Made by a program: the position numbers and the translations under genes
Notes under the pieces: generated by a model
Told to the model about the DNA's origin: nothing
The model's database searches: none
What the model saw: the letters and a program-made list of their open reading frames with translations, nothing else
NCBI RefSeq assembly: GCF_039537985.1
Contig: NZ_BAABBN010000007.1
Coordinates: 1,054,001 to 1,118,000 of the forward strand
DNA: 64,000 nt
Source: Litoribacillus peritrichatus
Lineage (GTDB): Bacteria > Pseudomonadota > Gammaproteobacteria > Pseudomonadales > Litoribrevibacteraceae
Direction of reading: 5' to 3'
In this document: positions 56,334 to 64,000 of the stretch, one piece after another
Position numbering within the stretch: position 1 is the stretch's first letter
Layout: every line of letters begins with the position of its first letter

Positions 56334-56583
56334 TTTAAACATCCTGTTTGGTTTTTTATTGCCCTGCACAAAATGCAGGTATTGAGGAAATTGCAAAGCG
56401 AAGGCCAAAAAACGAATGCTTTAATAATAAAACTTGATTAAATTGTCAGATTTAAGAAGAAAACGGTTATGGTTTTTTTTATTAATAATTAAGGGTTATT
56501 TTTTAGGTGGATATTAAAAAATATTCATTATGAGTGGTTTCAGTTGGCAATGTATTGCCTACGGAAAAAGTATGGGAGGGGCG

Positions 56584-56598
56584 CTTATTATCTGAATT
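56584..56598 (+). repeat. Diverged copy of the IS30-like end
   Basis: CTTATTATCTGAATT, 15 bases identical to the core of the ends at 6764 and 45720, preceded by GCG rather than GCA. Probably another orphan end. Confidence 0.4.
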
Positions 56599-56650
56599 CA
56601 GGTCTGAACTCAGGTTAGAACTTTTTTGTGTCCATCTTATGCATCGGACG

Positions 56651-56676
56651 AAAAAGCGGCACCGAAGTACCGCTTT
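56651..56676 (-). terminator. Terminator of the rsgA gene
   Basis: 7-bp stem AAAGCGG / CCGCTTT (minus-strand reading ends in TTTTTC), about 8 bases below the stop. Confidence 0.6.
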
Positions 56677-56683
56677 AAGTCAG

Positions 56684-57814
56684 TTACCAGTTTTCCTTTT
56701 TCATGGTTTTCACCATTTTTGAAAAAGCACGCTGATATTTTCGCTCCTCGTGATTTCCCAGTCCCCTGCGTTTGGCGTATTCATCTTCTCTTAAGAGTTT
56801 CAAGTAGTTCTCAAAATCGGATGTTTTGATTGTGCCTGCTTCTAAAGCCTGGCGGACTTTACAGCCGGGTTCTTCCGCATGATGACAATCACTGAACCGA
56901 CAGTTGAGCGCCAGTGTGTGGATATCCGAGAACGTTTCATTGATCCCATGTTCGCTATTGAAAAGCTGTAACTCTCGCATTCCGGGGGTATCAATCACCG
57001 CCACTTGACCTTCAGGGTTGCCATCCACGCTGTTAATAAAAAACAGCTGACGGGCCGTGGTGGTGTGTTTCCCTTTATCGTCGTCTCCACGAACGGAGGC
57101 AACGTGTTGCTGAGTACCGGCTAACGCATTCAGCAAGCTGGACTTACCCACACCGGAAGAGCCAACCAACGCAATGCTGCTTCCGGCATGTAAGTACGGT
57201 GCTAAGTCAGTTAAACCTGTGTTCTGGTGGGCACTGATGGCATGAACCAACGAGCAATTCAGCTGTGTTAATTGGACAAGATACTCTCCAAGCTGTGTTT
57301 CCGAACACAAGTCGCTTTTGGTCAGGATGATCACAGGCTCAATGCCAGCGTCGAATGCGAGCGTCAGGTATCGTTGTAGGCGCTTTACATTAAAGTCCTG
57401 ATTGGCACTGGTGACGATCCACAAATAATTCAGGTTGGATGCAATCATTTGCGGTTTTTCACCAGACAGCCGCAGCAAACGACTGATGGGTTCCACAATC
57501 TGTTTGATCCGCCAGTGTTCCTCGGCTTTTTCGGTCAATACCCAATCGCCAACGGCAATGTATTGGCTGGTTGGGTGGAACTCAGGAGGGCACATCAGAT
57601 CCGTACTTCCTGATTCTCCAATGGCCTGAATTCGGTCACGATGGATCGCTGTAATACGAAACAAGGCATATTGGTTGACTGTTTGTGCATCGGTATCGTG
57701 GATTGCGGACAGCGCTTCAAATGAAAGCTGTACGCTCAGTTGTTGCATGAAATAGTGAGTCCAGCCGATGGACTGTAATTTGGATAAATTCAATGTTGTT
57801 GCTCCGGCAAACAT
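56684..57814 (-). CDS. rsgA: Ribosome small-subunit GTPase RsgA (YjeQ)
   Basis: 376 residues from ATG 57814; an in-frame GTG at 57823 is also possible. Circularly permuted GTPase with G4 (TKSDL) before G1 (GSSGVGKSS) and G3 (DTPGM), an N-terminal OB domain and a C-terminal zinc knuckle (CRFSDCHHAEEPGC). Helps mature the 30S subunit. A larger, unusual version with a long C-terminal Lys/Arg tail. The 349-base gap 57815-58163 holds only an ORF-like 16-codon stretch (57895-57945, minus) after a good ribosome site. Confidence 0.9.
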   Translation of the reverse strand: MFAGATTLNLSKLQSIGWTHYFMQQLSVQLSFEALSAIHDTDAQTVNQYALFRITAIHRDRIQAIGESGSTDLMCPPEFHPTSQYIAVGDWVLTEKAEEHWRIKQIVEPISRLLRLSGEKPQMIASNLNYLWIVTSANQDFNVKRLQRYLTLAFDAGIEPVIILTKSDLCSETQLGEYLVQLTQLNCSLVHAISAHQNTGLTDLAPYLHAGSSIALVGSSGVGKSSLLNALAGTQQHVASVRGDDDKGKHTTTARQLFFINSVDGNPEGQVAVIDTPGMRELQLFNSEHGINETFSDIHTLALNCRFSDCHHAEEPGCKVRQALEAGTIKTSDFENYLKLLREDEYAKRRGLGNHEERKYQRAFSKMVKTMKKENW

Positions 57815-58163
57815 AATAAACACGCCGGACGGACGACCTGAGAACTCAGGACATATCAGAAGATGTCAGGATAGGTATGAAAGGACTTTAAACCCTAAAC
57901 ATTCGCCGCCGGCAATATAACCAGTTCAATGTTCAGCACAATCATCAAAAACTCCTTTCCGGTGGCCGGATTAACAAAAAATGAGCCCTTATTGGGTAGG
58001 CGTATGATGTGATAAGTTTAAAAATTAATCAATGGTAAATGTAACGAAATAGATAACGAGCAGGGTGAGTTGATATGCACTTTTTCGTATACTGGGGTAC
58101 GACTGTTGTGTATTGACCAAAGCAAACTGAAACCCGCCTTATTGGATATTAAAGCTGTTAGTT

Positions 58164-58667
58164 ATGAACGATGTAACCATTACCTTGATCAACTTTGATC
58201 AGAAGCTCATTTTAAGCAAAAGTGACTACCAAGTTGTTGAACAAGACGAAGGTGACATTCAGTTGCTTTACAAAGGCGAAACACTTTGTGCGCCTTATCT
58301 TTATTTCCGGCCTCTCAATATCAGTGAACAGCGCTCGCAATACGATTTTGAAATGTTGCTGTTTGAGTGTTATGAAGATTTTCTGGAACCACTAGAACAA
58401 ACCGTTGAAGAAAACTCAGATCACTTGATTGTTCGAAGCCGTTTTGCCCTCAGACAGGAGGACAGAGAAACACTCACTGGGTTCGAGTTTATTTATCCGG
58501 ATGATGAGGGCGAATACCGCTATCAAATTGAGAACTCCATTGTGCCTTACGAAGACCCAAGAATATCAACCAACCCATTGGCACTAACGCCTGAGGGCCA
58601 CTTAGTGGCAGAGCGAGTGGAGGTTCCGCTGGTGGGCTCGTTTTTGTGTCCGACGTCAGCAGACTAG
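58164..58667 (+). CDS. Hypothetical protein, 167 aa
   Basis: Not recognised. Acidic, soluble, strand-rich (VTITLINFDQKLILSKSDYQVV, YDFEMLLFECYEDFLEPLEQT). No signal or membrane helix. Stand-alone, with a strong terminator after it. Confidence 0.65.
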   Translation: MNDVTITLINFDQKLILSKSDYQVVEQDEGDIQLLYKGETLCAPYLYFRPLNISEQRSQYDFEMLLFECYEDFLEPLEQTVEENSDHLIVRSRFALRQEDRETLTGFEFIYPDDEGEYRYQIENSIVPYEDPRISTNPLALTPEGHLVAERVEVPLVGSFLCPTSAD

Positions 58668-58684
58668 CCCGGAAGTAAGGCTTC

Positions 58685-58723
58685 AAAAAGGCACCCTCAC
58701 CGTAAGCTGTTGGTGCCTTTTTT
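58685..58723 (+). terminator. Rho-independent terminator
   Basis: AAAAAGGCACC / GGTGCCTTTTT stem of 11 bp, 16-base loop, T-run. It should work in both directions and lies between the 167-aa gene and the convergent DUF4345 gene. Confidence 0.85.
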
Positions 58724-58776
58724 AGTTTCCTGCCAATCTTTTATTGAGTTCAGAGTTCACTTTTTAGCTGGATGAT

Positions 58777-59172
58777 TTAGCTAGGAACCATAGTGGTGGT
58801 TTTAGTCGGTTGTTTCAGACGACTTCCAACGATCAATAAAGTCAGAAATTCAAATGCCAGAAAGCTGATTTGAACAGCCGTAGTGCCATGATCAACAAAT
58901 AGCCCTACAAAGCGGCCAGCAAATAACCCTCCTATTAAACACAGAATCGCAAGAAGACCAATACGTGCATTTTCTTTTGCGGTGAAGGCGAGGAAAATTC
59001 CTGCTCCTAATATCAGTCCGCCGTAAGCTGCAAAGAACTCCATCTTGGCGCCAGGCAGGGCGATATCAAAGCGCAGGGTTTCTGCAAAAAACTCGGTGGC
59101 GAAAAACGCCGGTAGAGAGAAGAGCACACACAGTACTGCATAACTTCTGACAATCATTGTGTTTGTTTTCAT
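58777..59172 (-). CDS. DUF4345-like membrane protein
   Basis: 131 residues, AAGGA 8 bases before ATG. Four hydrophobic helices with a loop motif ARFVGLFVDHG-type (GRFVGLFVDHG), as in DUF4345. Function unknown. Preceded by an XRE regulator gene on the same strand (116 bases). Confidence 0.75.
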   Translation of the reverse strand: MKTNTMIVRSYAVLCVLFSLPAFFATEFFAETLRFDIALPGAKMEFFAAYGGLILGAGIFLAFTAKENARIGLLAILCLIGGLFAGRFVGLFVDHGTTAVQISFLAFEFLTLLIVGSRLKQPTKTTTMVPS

Positions 59173-59287
59173 TATCGTATCCTTACTGGAGAGTGTTGGT
59201 TCAGAGAATAAGATAAATAAGGCTTGATTGATTAACTATTACCTCAGAGGTTATTGATTTCAGATTGTCGTTATCTTGCGAATGGTT

Positions 59288-60109
59288 TTAGGGCATTGGG
59301 TTGAGTTGTTCACAAAATTGTTGGGTGTCTTCATCGGCGGGGAAAAAACTTTCGATGCGCACGTCCTGAATGGCAACATCTCTCGGCGTACCGAAGGTGG
59401 TGAAGGTAGAGAAGAATTTCAAGTTGATGCCATCTTTACAGAAATGGAAATTAAATATGGCGTTGTTTTCGTCGCTTTGAGCTGTTTCTCGCCAGTTTTC
59501 AGGTAACTGATAGTCCCGTTCCAATCTTGTGATTAAGTCGTAACCGGGTTCACCAGGAGGAATGGCCAAGACTTCCTGTTGCAAATGCAACAGAATTTCA
59601 CGGCTGGTTTCTTCCCAGTTGACAATGTGAGGCCGGAACCCTAATTCTGAAAAGTATACCTCGTAGGCATTTTGAGTTTTGCCAAGGAGCTGAGGGTTGA
59701 TCAGAAATTGCATGAGCCCGATGGCTCCGGTGTTCATCATCAAAAAATTTCCGCCAGGGTCGGTCACAATAGCGGGAAATGGATTGTGCTGATCAATAAT
59801 TCTTTGTATCGCATGGTGAGTAAAGGAAAGCTCTTTTGAGAATAGGTTACTTGCGCGATATTCCGGGGTGAAGCCCGCTGCCGTTAGCATGCCATTGGTG
59901 TTTTTAAACGATAGATTTAATGTTTTGGCAAGGTTTAATACAGTTTGTCGGGTTGGGTTGGCTTTATTGTTTTCTAATTGGTTCAGGTGCTTGGGCGACA
60001 AGTCGCACGCTAACGCCAGTTCCATTTGGCTGAGCTTGGACAGCCCTCTCCAATACCTTAGGTGTTTTGGGAAATTTAAATCGGGCATTTTAACTTTTAC
60101 CTTGCTCAT
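59288..60109 (-). CDS. XRE-family regulator with MmyB-like ligand domain
   Basis: 273 residues; ATG at 60088 is an alternative start. N-terminal helix-turn-helix (about 20-70: SQMELALACDLSPKHLNQLENNKANP) and the MmyB-like C-terminal domain (about 100-265) found in fatty-acyl- or ligand-responsive XRE proteins. Same strand as the DUF4345 gene. The 243-base gap beyond it shows no gene. Confidence 0.9.
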   Translation of the reverse strand: MSKVKVKMPDLNFPKHLRYWRGLSKLSQMELALACDLSPKHLNQLENNKANPTRQTVLNLAKTLNLSFKNTNGMLTAAGFTPEYRASNLFSKELSFTHHAIQRIIDQHNPFPAIVTDPGGNFLMMNTGAIGLMQFLINPQLLGKTQNAYEVYFSELGFRPHIVNWEETSREILLHLQQEVLAIPPGEPGYDLITRLERDYQLPENWRETAQSDENNAIFNFHFCKDGINLKFFSTFTTFGTPRDVAIQDVRIESFFPADEDTQQFCEQLNPMP

Positions 60110-60352
60110 ATTATCAATCCGATTTTTTGATTCATTCTTTCACCGAGAAGCCTTAAAGGGGGGGCTTATTCTTGTTTATAGGCATGTTTACATTCATGTC
60201 TGATAAAACAGAATATAAGCGGCTTGTTCTGTCATTTCAATCCATGGGCGTTTAGAAACTCCTTGCAGTTGCAATCATCCGTTTATCTGGCCATGACTTT
60301 TTATGTCGTACCTTACTTAATACCTCTGGAGTACGAGAGACTTTCCGGTGGT

Positions 60353-60580
60353 TTATTGGCCATTGCAGCAACGTAAATTTTGTTGAATGGGTGGGCATGG
60401 TACGGTTCCGTAGGAACAGTAAACGCAGCAATCTCCCGGTAACGGTTTCAGCAGCTGTTTACAGTTCTCACACTCATAAAACCAAAGGCAGGCGTCTGTT
60501 GGCATAGTTTCTTTTTTCTTGTGCTGACATTTTGGGCAGGTCAACTCAGATTCAAGAATCACTTCTGTTGTCCAGCTCAT
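60353..60580 (-). CDS. Small Cys-rich protein linked to mer genes
   Basis: 75 residues, 9-10 Cys. Two-Cys knuckles CPKC and CENC, then GDCCVYCSYGTVPCPPIQ and a final CC. This GDCC-type protein is often found in mercury operons with merTP. Its ATG overlaps the merP stop (ATGA), so it is coupled. Function unknown; metal binding is likely from composition. Confidence 0.8.
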   Translation of the reverse strand: MSWTTEVILESELTCPKCQHKKKETMPTDACLWFYECENCKQLLKPLPGDCCVYCSYGTVPCPPIQQNLRCCNGQ

Positions 60581-60864
60581 AACCCTGACTCCTTTACAGC
60601 TTCTGTTGAAGGATAACCGGCTTCTAGAGTGGCTTTAATCAATGCGCTTACATTGGTCTTTTCGTCATCAAAAAGAATAGTGGCTTTTTTATCATTGAAG
60701 TTTACTTTCGCATCAAGAGTGCCATCGACCTTCATTAATGCCTTTTTTACGGTCATTGGACACATGGCACAGTTCATGGTCGGTAAATAAAGCGTCGTGG
60801 ATTGTTCAGCTGCGGAAGCAGCTTGAAAGGTTAAAAGCCAAATACAAAATAATAGTGTTTTCAT
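60577..60864 (-). CDS. merP: MerP periplasmic mercury-binding protein
   Basis: 95 residues from ATG 60864; the TTG at 60876 is inside the upstream overlap. Signal peptide (MKTLLFCIWLLTFQAASA-AE) and one heavy-metal-associated domain with the Hg2+ site MNCAMCPMTVKKAL. It passes Hg2+ to MerT. The gene starts a few bases after the merT stop. Confidence 0.92.
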   Translation of the reverse strand: MKTLLFCIWLLTFQAASAAEQSTTLYLPTMNCAMCPMTVKKALMKVDGTLDAKVNFNDKKATILFDDEKTNVSALIKATLEAGYPSTEAVKESGL

Positions 60865-60868
60865 TTTC

Positions 60869-61210
60869 TCATGCAACCAACAGAGGAATCAGATAAGGGC
60901 TCATTACAAGACTGGCCGAAATTACAGCGGCAACCCAGAAAAGGATTTTTCTACGCATTCTAATCTTGGGAACAGCGCAGGAGCTTCCTGCAACACAAGC
61001 CTCCTGTGGTCGATAAATTGCCCAACCACCCCAAAGGAACATTGCTATGACGGTTGCGATGAACAATGGCCGATATGGTTCCAGAAGAGTTAGATTTGCG
61101 ATCCAAGCGCCACTGACACCAATAGAAACCAGAATGAAAGGCCCGGCACAACACAAACCTGCTCCTATGGAAGCTAATAAGCCTGTTATGACAGGAATTT
61201 GGGATGTCAT
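60869..61210 (-). CDS. merT: MerT mercuric ion transporter
   Basis: 113 residues from ATG 61210 (an in-frame TTG at 61219 is possible). Three membrane helices; vicinal Cys pair GLCCAGP in helix 1 and a second pair in CVAGSSC between helices 2 and 3, as in MerT, plus GAWIANLTLLEPYRP. Imports Hg2+ from MerP. First structural gene of the mer unit; its promoter lies at 61252-61283. Confidence 0.93.
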   Translation of the reverse strand: MTSQIPVITGLLASIGAGLCCAGPFILVSIGVSGAWIANLTLLEPYRPLFIATVIAMFLWGGWAIYRPQEACVAGSSCAVPKIRMRRKILFWVAAVISASLVMSPYLIPLLVA

Positions 61211-61251
61211 CTTTTTCAAGGTTTCAATACCTGGTTAAATGAGTTCATTTA

Positions 61252-61283
61252 ACTATAAACTCCGTATATTGGTACGGAGTCAA
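61252..61283 (-). promoter_or_regulatory. MerR operator/promoter
   Basis: Reading leftward: TTGACT, then the perfect dyad ACTCCGTA-N6-TACGGAGT overlapping it, then TTATAG or TATAGT 19-20 bases on. The over-long spacer with a central CCGTA...TACGG dyad is the hallmark of MerR-controlled promoters. Confidence 0.9.
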
Positions 61284-61309
61284 GGCATTGGTTTCTGAGA
61301 TACGAGCTA

Positions 61310-61696
61310 TTAGTGTTGAAGGGATTCTATGACGGGGCAGTGGCTTACATCACTGTTGGAACGGCACTGTTCTATGACGTTGTTCAGAGCGTTTTCGAGC
61401 TTTTGAAGACTTTCAATCTTGGCTTGAACTGTGGTCAACTTGTGTGTTGCAAGTTCTTGAACTTTATTACAAGGCCGGTCGTTGAGAGCCAATAAGGTTA
61501 AGATTTCTTCCAGCGTAAAACCCAGTTCTTGGGCCCGCTTAATAAACCTGATTCGGTTCACTACCTGATCGGGATAGTGCCTGTATCCTGTGGATGGCTT
61601 GGGCGGTTGGTCAATCAAGCCTTTTCGCTCGTAAAAACGAATTGTCTCAACATTAACATCCAGTTCTTTCGCTAGTTTGCCAATTGTACGTGCCAT
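61310..61696 (-). CDS. merR: MerR mercury-responsive regulator
   Basis: 128 residues. Winged helix start IGKLAKELDVNVETIRFYERKGL, coiled-coil helix, and Cys76, Cys111 and Cys120, whose spacing (35 and 9) equals that of the Hg2+ ligands of Tn501 MerR (Cys82, 117, 126). It activates the mer promoter just downstream. Unlike Tn21/Tn501, it lies on the same strand and upstream of merT. Confidence 0.95.
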   Translation of the reverse strand: MARTIGKLAKELDVNVETIRFYERKGLIDQPPKPSTGYRHYPDQVVNRIRFIKRAQELGFTLEEILTLLALNDRPCNKVQELATHKLTTVQAKIESLQKLENALNNVIEQCRSNSDVSHCPVIESLQH

Positions 61697-61873
61697 GTCT
61701 AAGTCGCTAACCGGGAATAAGTATTCTTAGTTTGCTTTTTTGATTAAACTATTCAATTAAAATTTCACTTTTTGTTTTATTCATTACGAGATAGAAGTGT
61801 CAGGCAGCATTGCATACACCTCAAACACTGGATGAATACTTATAATTAACTCTTACTAAAGGTTTTATAATCA

Positions 61874-62206
61874 ATGCCTAATTGCCCAAAGTGCGATTCA
61901 GAATACCCTTACGAAGATGGCCCTAGCTACGTGTGTCCGGAGTGCGCATACGAATGGCCAATCAATGCCGAAGACGATGAAGATCGTCTGATTGTTAAAG
62001 ATTCGGTCGGTAACATTCTAAGCGACGGTGACAGTGTTACTGTGACCAAAGACCTTAAAGTGAAAGGGTCTTCTTCTGTGGTTAAAGTTGGCACCAAGAT
62101 TAAAAATATCAGACTGGTCGAAAGCTCTGATGACCACAACATTGATTGTAAAGTGGATGGTGTGGGAGCAATTAAGGTAACGCCGAAATACGTGAAAAAG
62201 GCGTAG
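61874..62206 (+). CDS. PhnA/YjdM-family zinc-ribbon protein
   Basis: 110 residues. N-terminal zinc ribbon (CPKC..YVCPEC, about 4-25) and C-terminal beta domain (VKDSVGNILSDGDSVTV, LVESSDDHNIDC) typical of PhnA/YjdM. Widely conserved; role unclear despite its phosphonate name. Stand-alone, between mer and the siderophore receptor. Confidence 0.93.
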   Translation: MPNCPKCDSEYPYEDGPSYVCPECAYEWPINAEDDEDRLIVKDSVGNILSDGDSVTVTKDLKVKGSSSVVKVGTKIKNIRLVESSDDHNIDCKVDGVGAIKVTPKYVKKA

Positions 62207-62342
62207 TAAAAGCGCAGTAAGTTTACGTCAGTAGCTTTTGAAGGGGTTACTTATGATGTGAACGTTCAAATAACCTTCCAATATTACAGGCATTTTTGTT
62301 TATTGGGATAGTCCATTATATAAAGACGTAAAGTCGGATAAA

Positions 62343-62368
62343 TCCGGAAGCCCGTTCAGGCTTCCGGA
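62343..62368 (-). terminator. Terminator of the TonB receptor gene
   Basis: 10-bp stem TCCGGAAGCC / GGCTTCCGGA, 6-base loop, followed on the minus strand by TTTA. 10 bases beyond the receptor stop. Confidence 0.6.
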
Positions 62369-62377
62369 AATGAGTGA

Positions 62378-64000
62378 TCAGAAGTTGTAACGCGCAGAGA
62401 CCTGGTAGTTCGCCGGGTCGCCGTACATACCGGATGCAGCGAAGGTGCCTTTGGATTTGAGGCTGGTGTAGTAGACTTTGTCGCCCACGTTATTGGCGTT
62501 GGCTTGAACCACAAGATTATCGGTTACCTCGTAGCTGGCCATCAGGTTAATTATCGCGTAGCTGCCTTGTTCCGTTTTCACTTCCTGACCATGGAATGAA
62601 GTATCTGTACGAGAGATGCTGTCCTGCCAGTTGATGCTGGTACCGACTTTCAGTTTTTCCAGATTTGGAACCCGGTAAACCGTTGCGAAACGCACCAATT
62701 GTTGAGGTGTGTATTTGGAAAGCGCATCACCAGCATCATCGCTTGCATCCAAATCTTGGTAGGTGTAACCAAGGGTGGTGTGCAGGTTGTCAGTTACTTC
62801 ACCCGCGATCTCAAATTCAAAGCCCTTACTGTTTAAGCCGTCTGCTGATTTGTAGGTTTGGCGGCCGCCAACCATGATATCTTCAACAGCAACATTGTCT
62901 TGCTCGATATTAAAGTAAGCAATGGAGGCAGTGAGTTTGTCGTTCATCAAACTGGTTTTAAAGCCTGCTTCATAGGCAACGCCATCGACGGATTCCAGTA
63001 GATTTCCACTACGGTCAACTTTGTTTTGAGGGTTGAAGATCTCGGTGTAGCTGGTGTAGAACATCAACGCTTGAGTGATGTCAAAAGTAATGCCTGCGTA
63101 AGGTGTTATTACGCCACTATCTTTACTCTCATGGGTTTTGCCATAGTTCTCGCCTTTGGTGTGCCAGTCGTTGATACGAGTACCTAAAATTAAGTTAAGT
63201 GGGTCGGCTAAACTCAGGTTAACTGCGCCGTAGCTCGACAGTTGGCGATCTTTAAAGTCTGCAGTGCCCAAGTCGTTTGCACCTGAATCCAGGTTTTCTC
63301 CTAGATCGCCAGCCATGGAATCCAGGTCATTTAGAGGGACAATTCCTGTTGGAGGAAAAACATTAAGGTTTGCAGATCCAGAAAATTGAGCATTGCTAAT
63401 GCCTTTGGAGTAACTACCGCCCACATAGGCCTGGTGCTCACGGCCGAATGCTTTGAAAGGGCCTGAGGCATAAATATCCAGATTGTTTTGTTCTTTTTCT
63501 TCTTCAAAGGCAAAGGCCGCTAATGCTAATTGAAAATCGCCTATATTATCTGGCAAACCTTGTGCTGGGTAGTAAGGGTTAGCATCCACAAAAGACATTT
63601 CCGAATCCAGTTTTTGTTTCGTGTGTAACGCAACCGCTTTTGCTTCCCAGCCGTTACTGAAACTGTGCGCCAGTTCGGCAAATAATTGGCGCTGTTCTAA
63701 GTCGTAGTAACTCCAGTCTGCGCCTGTGCTTGATGAACGCTTGAAGCTCGTTCGGGTTCCATCGCTCAAATACAGTGGTTGTGCACCCCACATCGGGCTG
63801 TCCGTTTGGCTTTTCTCTATTGAGCCGCCGATGGTGAATACGGTGTTGTCTGATAGGTCCATATCAAACACACCGTAGACCACGTTTTTCTCTTGGTTGT
63901 AGCGATCAATATAGGCATTTTTATCTTCAACAGCAGTAACAAGACGGCCACGCACTTTACCCGATTCGGTCAAGGCACCGGAGACATCCGCTTCAGCTCG
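62378..64000 (-). CDS. TonB-dependent siderophore receptor (N terminus outside the window)
   Basis: About 540 visible residues of the barrel; the frame is open to base 64000, so the plug and TonB box are cut off. FhuE/FpvA-like barrel strands (MFYTSYTEIFNPQNKVD, YEAGFKTSLMNDKLTASIAYFNIEQDN, ANNVGDKVYYTS) and terminal YQVSARYNF for outer-membrane insertion. Imports a ferric siderophore by TonB energy; which one is unknown. Confidence 0.93.
   Translation of the reverse strand, partial: RAEADVSGALTESGKVRGRLVTAVEDKNAYIDRYNQEKNVVYGVFDMDLSDNTVFTIGGSIEKSQTDSPMWGAQPLYLSDGTRTSFKRSSSTGADWSYYDLEQRQLFAELAHSFSNGWEAKAVALHTKQKLDSEMSFVDANPYYPAQGLPDNIGDFQLALAAFAFEEEKEQNNLDIYASGPFKAFGREHQAYVGGSYSKGISNAQFSGSANLNVFPPTGIVPLNDLDSMAGDLGENLDSGANDLGTADFKDRQLSSYGAVNLSLADPLNLILGTRINDWHTKGENYGKTHESKDSGVITPYAGITFDITQALMFYTSYTEIFNPQNKVDRSGNLLESVDGVAYEAGFKTSLMNDKLTASIAYFNIEQDNVAVEDIMVGGRQTYKSADGLNSKGFEFEIAGEVTDNLHTTLGYTYQDLDASDDAGDALSKYTPQQLVRFATVYRVPNLEKLKVGTSINWQDSISRTDTSFHGQEVKTEQGSYAIINLMASYEVTDNLVVQANANNVGDKVYYTSLKSKGTFAASGMYGDPANYQVSARYNF

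Noticed and set aside
57895..57945. 16-codon minus-strand ORF after AAGGAG upstream of rsgA.
   Set aside because: The surrounding frame (GSFFVNPATGKEFLMIVLN) looks more like the C-terminal end of a lost gene than a leader peptide; no support for expression.
1..64000. tRNA, rRNA or other structural RNA genes.
   Set aside because: No T-loop/anticodon pattern or rRNA sequence was recognised on reading either strand; a tRNAscan/Rfam run would be decisive.

Overview
The window reads as chromosome of a marine-type, Gram-negative gammaproteobacterium (Oceanospirillales/Alteromonadales-like). This is inferred from the gene repertoire: beta-barrel porin-like proteins ending in Phe, a TonB-dependent siderophore receptor, a ToxR/CadC-type regulator, an SSF-type hybrid kinase with a LuxR partner, a DUF3336 patatin, and many c-di-GMP proteins. 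No rRNA, tRNA or CRISPR array was seen. Both ends of the window cut genes: a hybrid histidine kinase at the left and a TonB receptor at the right.

Layout. 0-6 kb: a signalling block with a hybrid kinase carrying three receiver modules, a CheR methyltransferase and a REC-PAS-GGDEF-EAL protein. 6-9 kb: a cold-shock protein with a long leader, then RNase R. 9-16.3 kb: a LysR gene divergent from an HPP membrane protein; a double substrate-binding-protein fusion divergent from a Cache-HAMP-GGDEF cyclase; a second LysR gene. 16.5-24 kb: MgtE, a RimK / aspartoacylase-like / RimB-type protease cluster, two MscS channels and a patatin phospholipase. 24-30.5 kb: small metabolic genes (GNAT, two GFA proteins, glutaredoxin plus an Lpd-like flavoprotein, AraC, a solute-binding protein). 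30.5-35.2 kb: three tandem paralogous outer-membrane barrels behind a membrane-anchored winged-helix regulator, with duplicated promoter DNA and short repeats. 35.4-42 kb: a PAS-GGDEF-EAL gene preceded by a coupled 47-codon ORF, then a LuxR response regulator convergent with a 1194-residue SSF-PAS-kinase-REC protein.

42-48 kb is the accessory, visibly A+T-rich and decayed part. It holds a broken HicB antitoxin, a frameshifted exported nuclease-like toxin overlapping a candidate immunity gene, an IS30-family relic, a DUF6985-like protein, and a TetR gene with an in-frame stop and an 8-bp x 8 repeat. 48-58 kb: an acyl-CoA dehydrogenase, a PI-PLC-like exoprotein, LysR and methyltransferase, AraC-GyrI, an exported trypsin-fold pseudoprotease and RsgA. 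58-64 kb: a small hypothetical, a DUF4345 protein with an XRE regulator, a mercury-transport operon (merR, merT, merP and a Cys-rich protein) with no merA, PhnA, and the TonB receptor.

Main themes are c-di-GMP and two-component signalling (three GGDEF proteins), envelope remodelling (porin trio, MscS pair, siderophore receptor) and ribosome or RNA maintenance (CspA, RNase R, RimK, RsgA). Points most worth a second look are the toxin/immunity remnant, the octanucleotide repeat in the tetR pseudogene, the porin trio with its duplicated 49-bp promoter element, the dual-SBP/cyclase pair, the inactive trypsin-fold protein and the merA-less mer operon.
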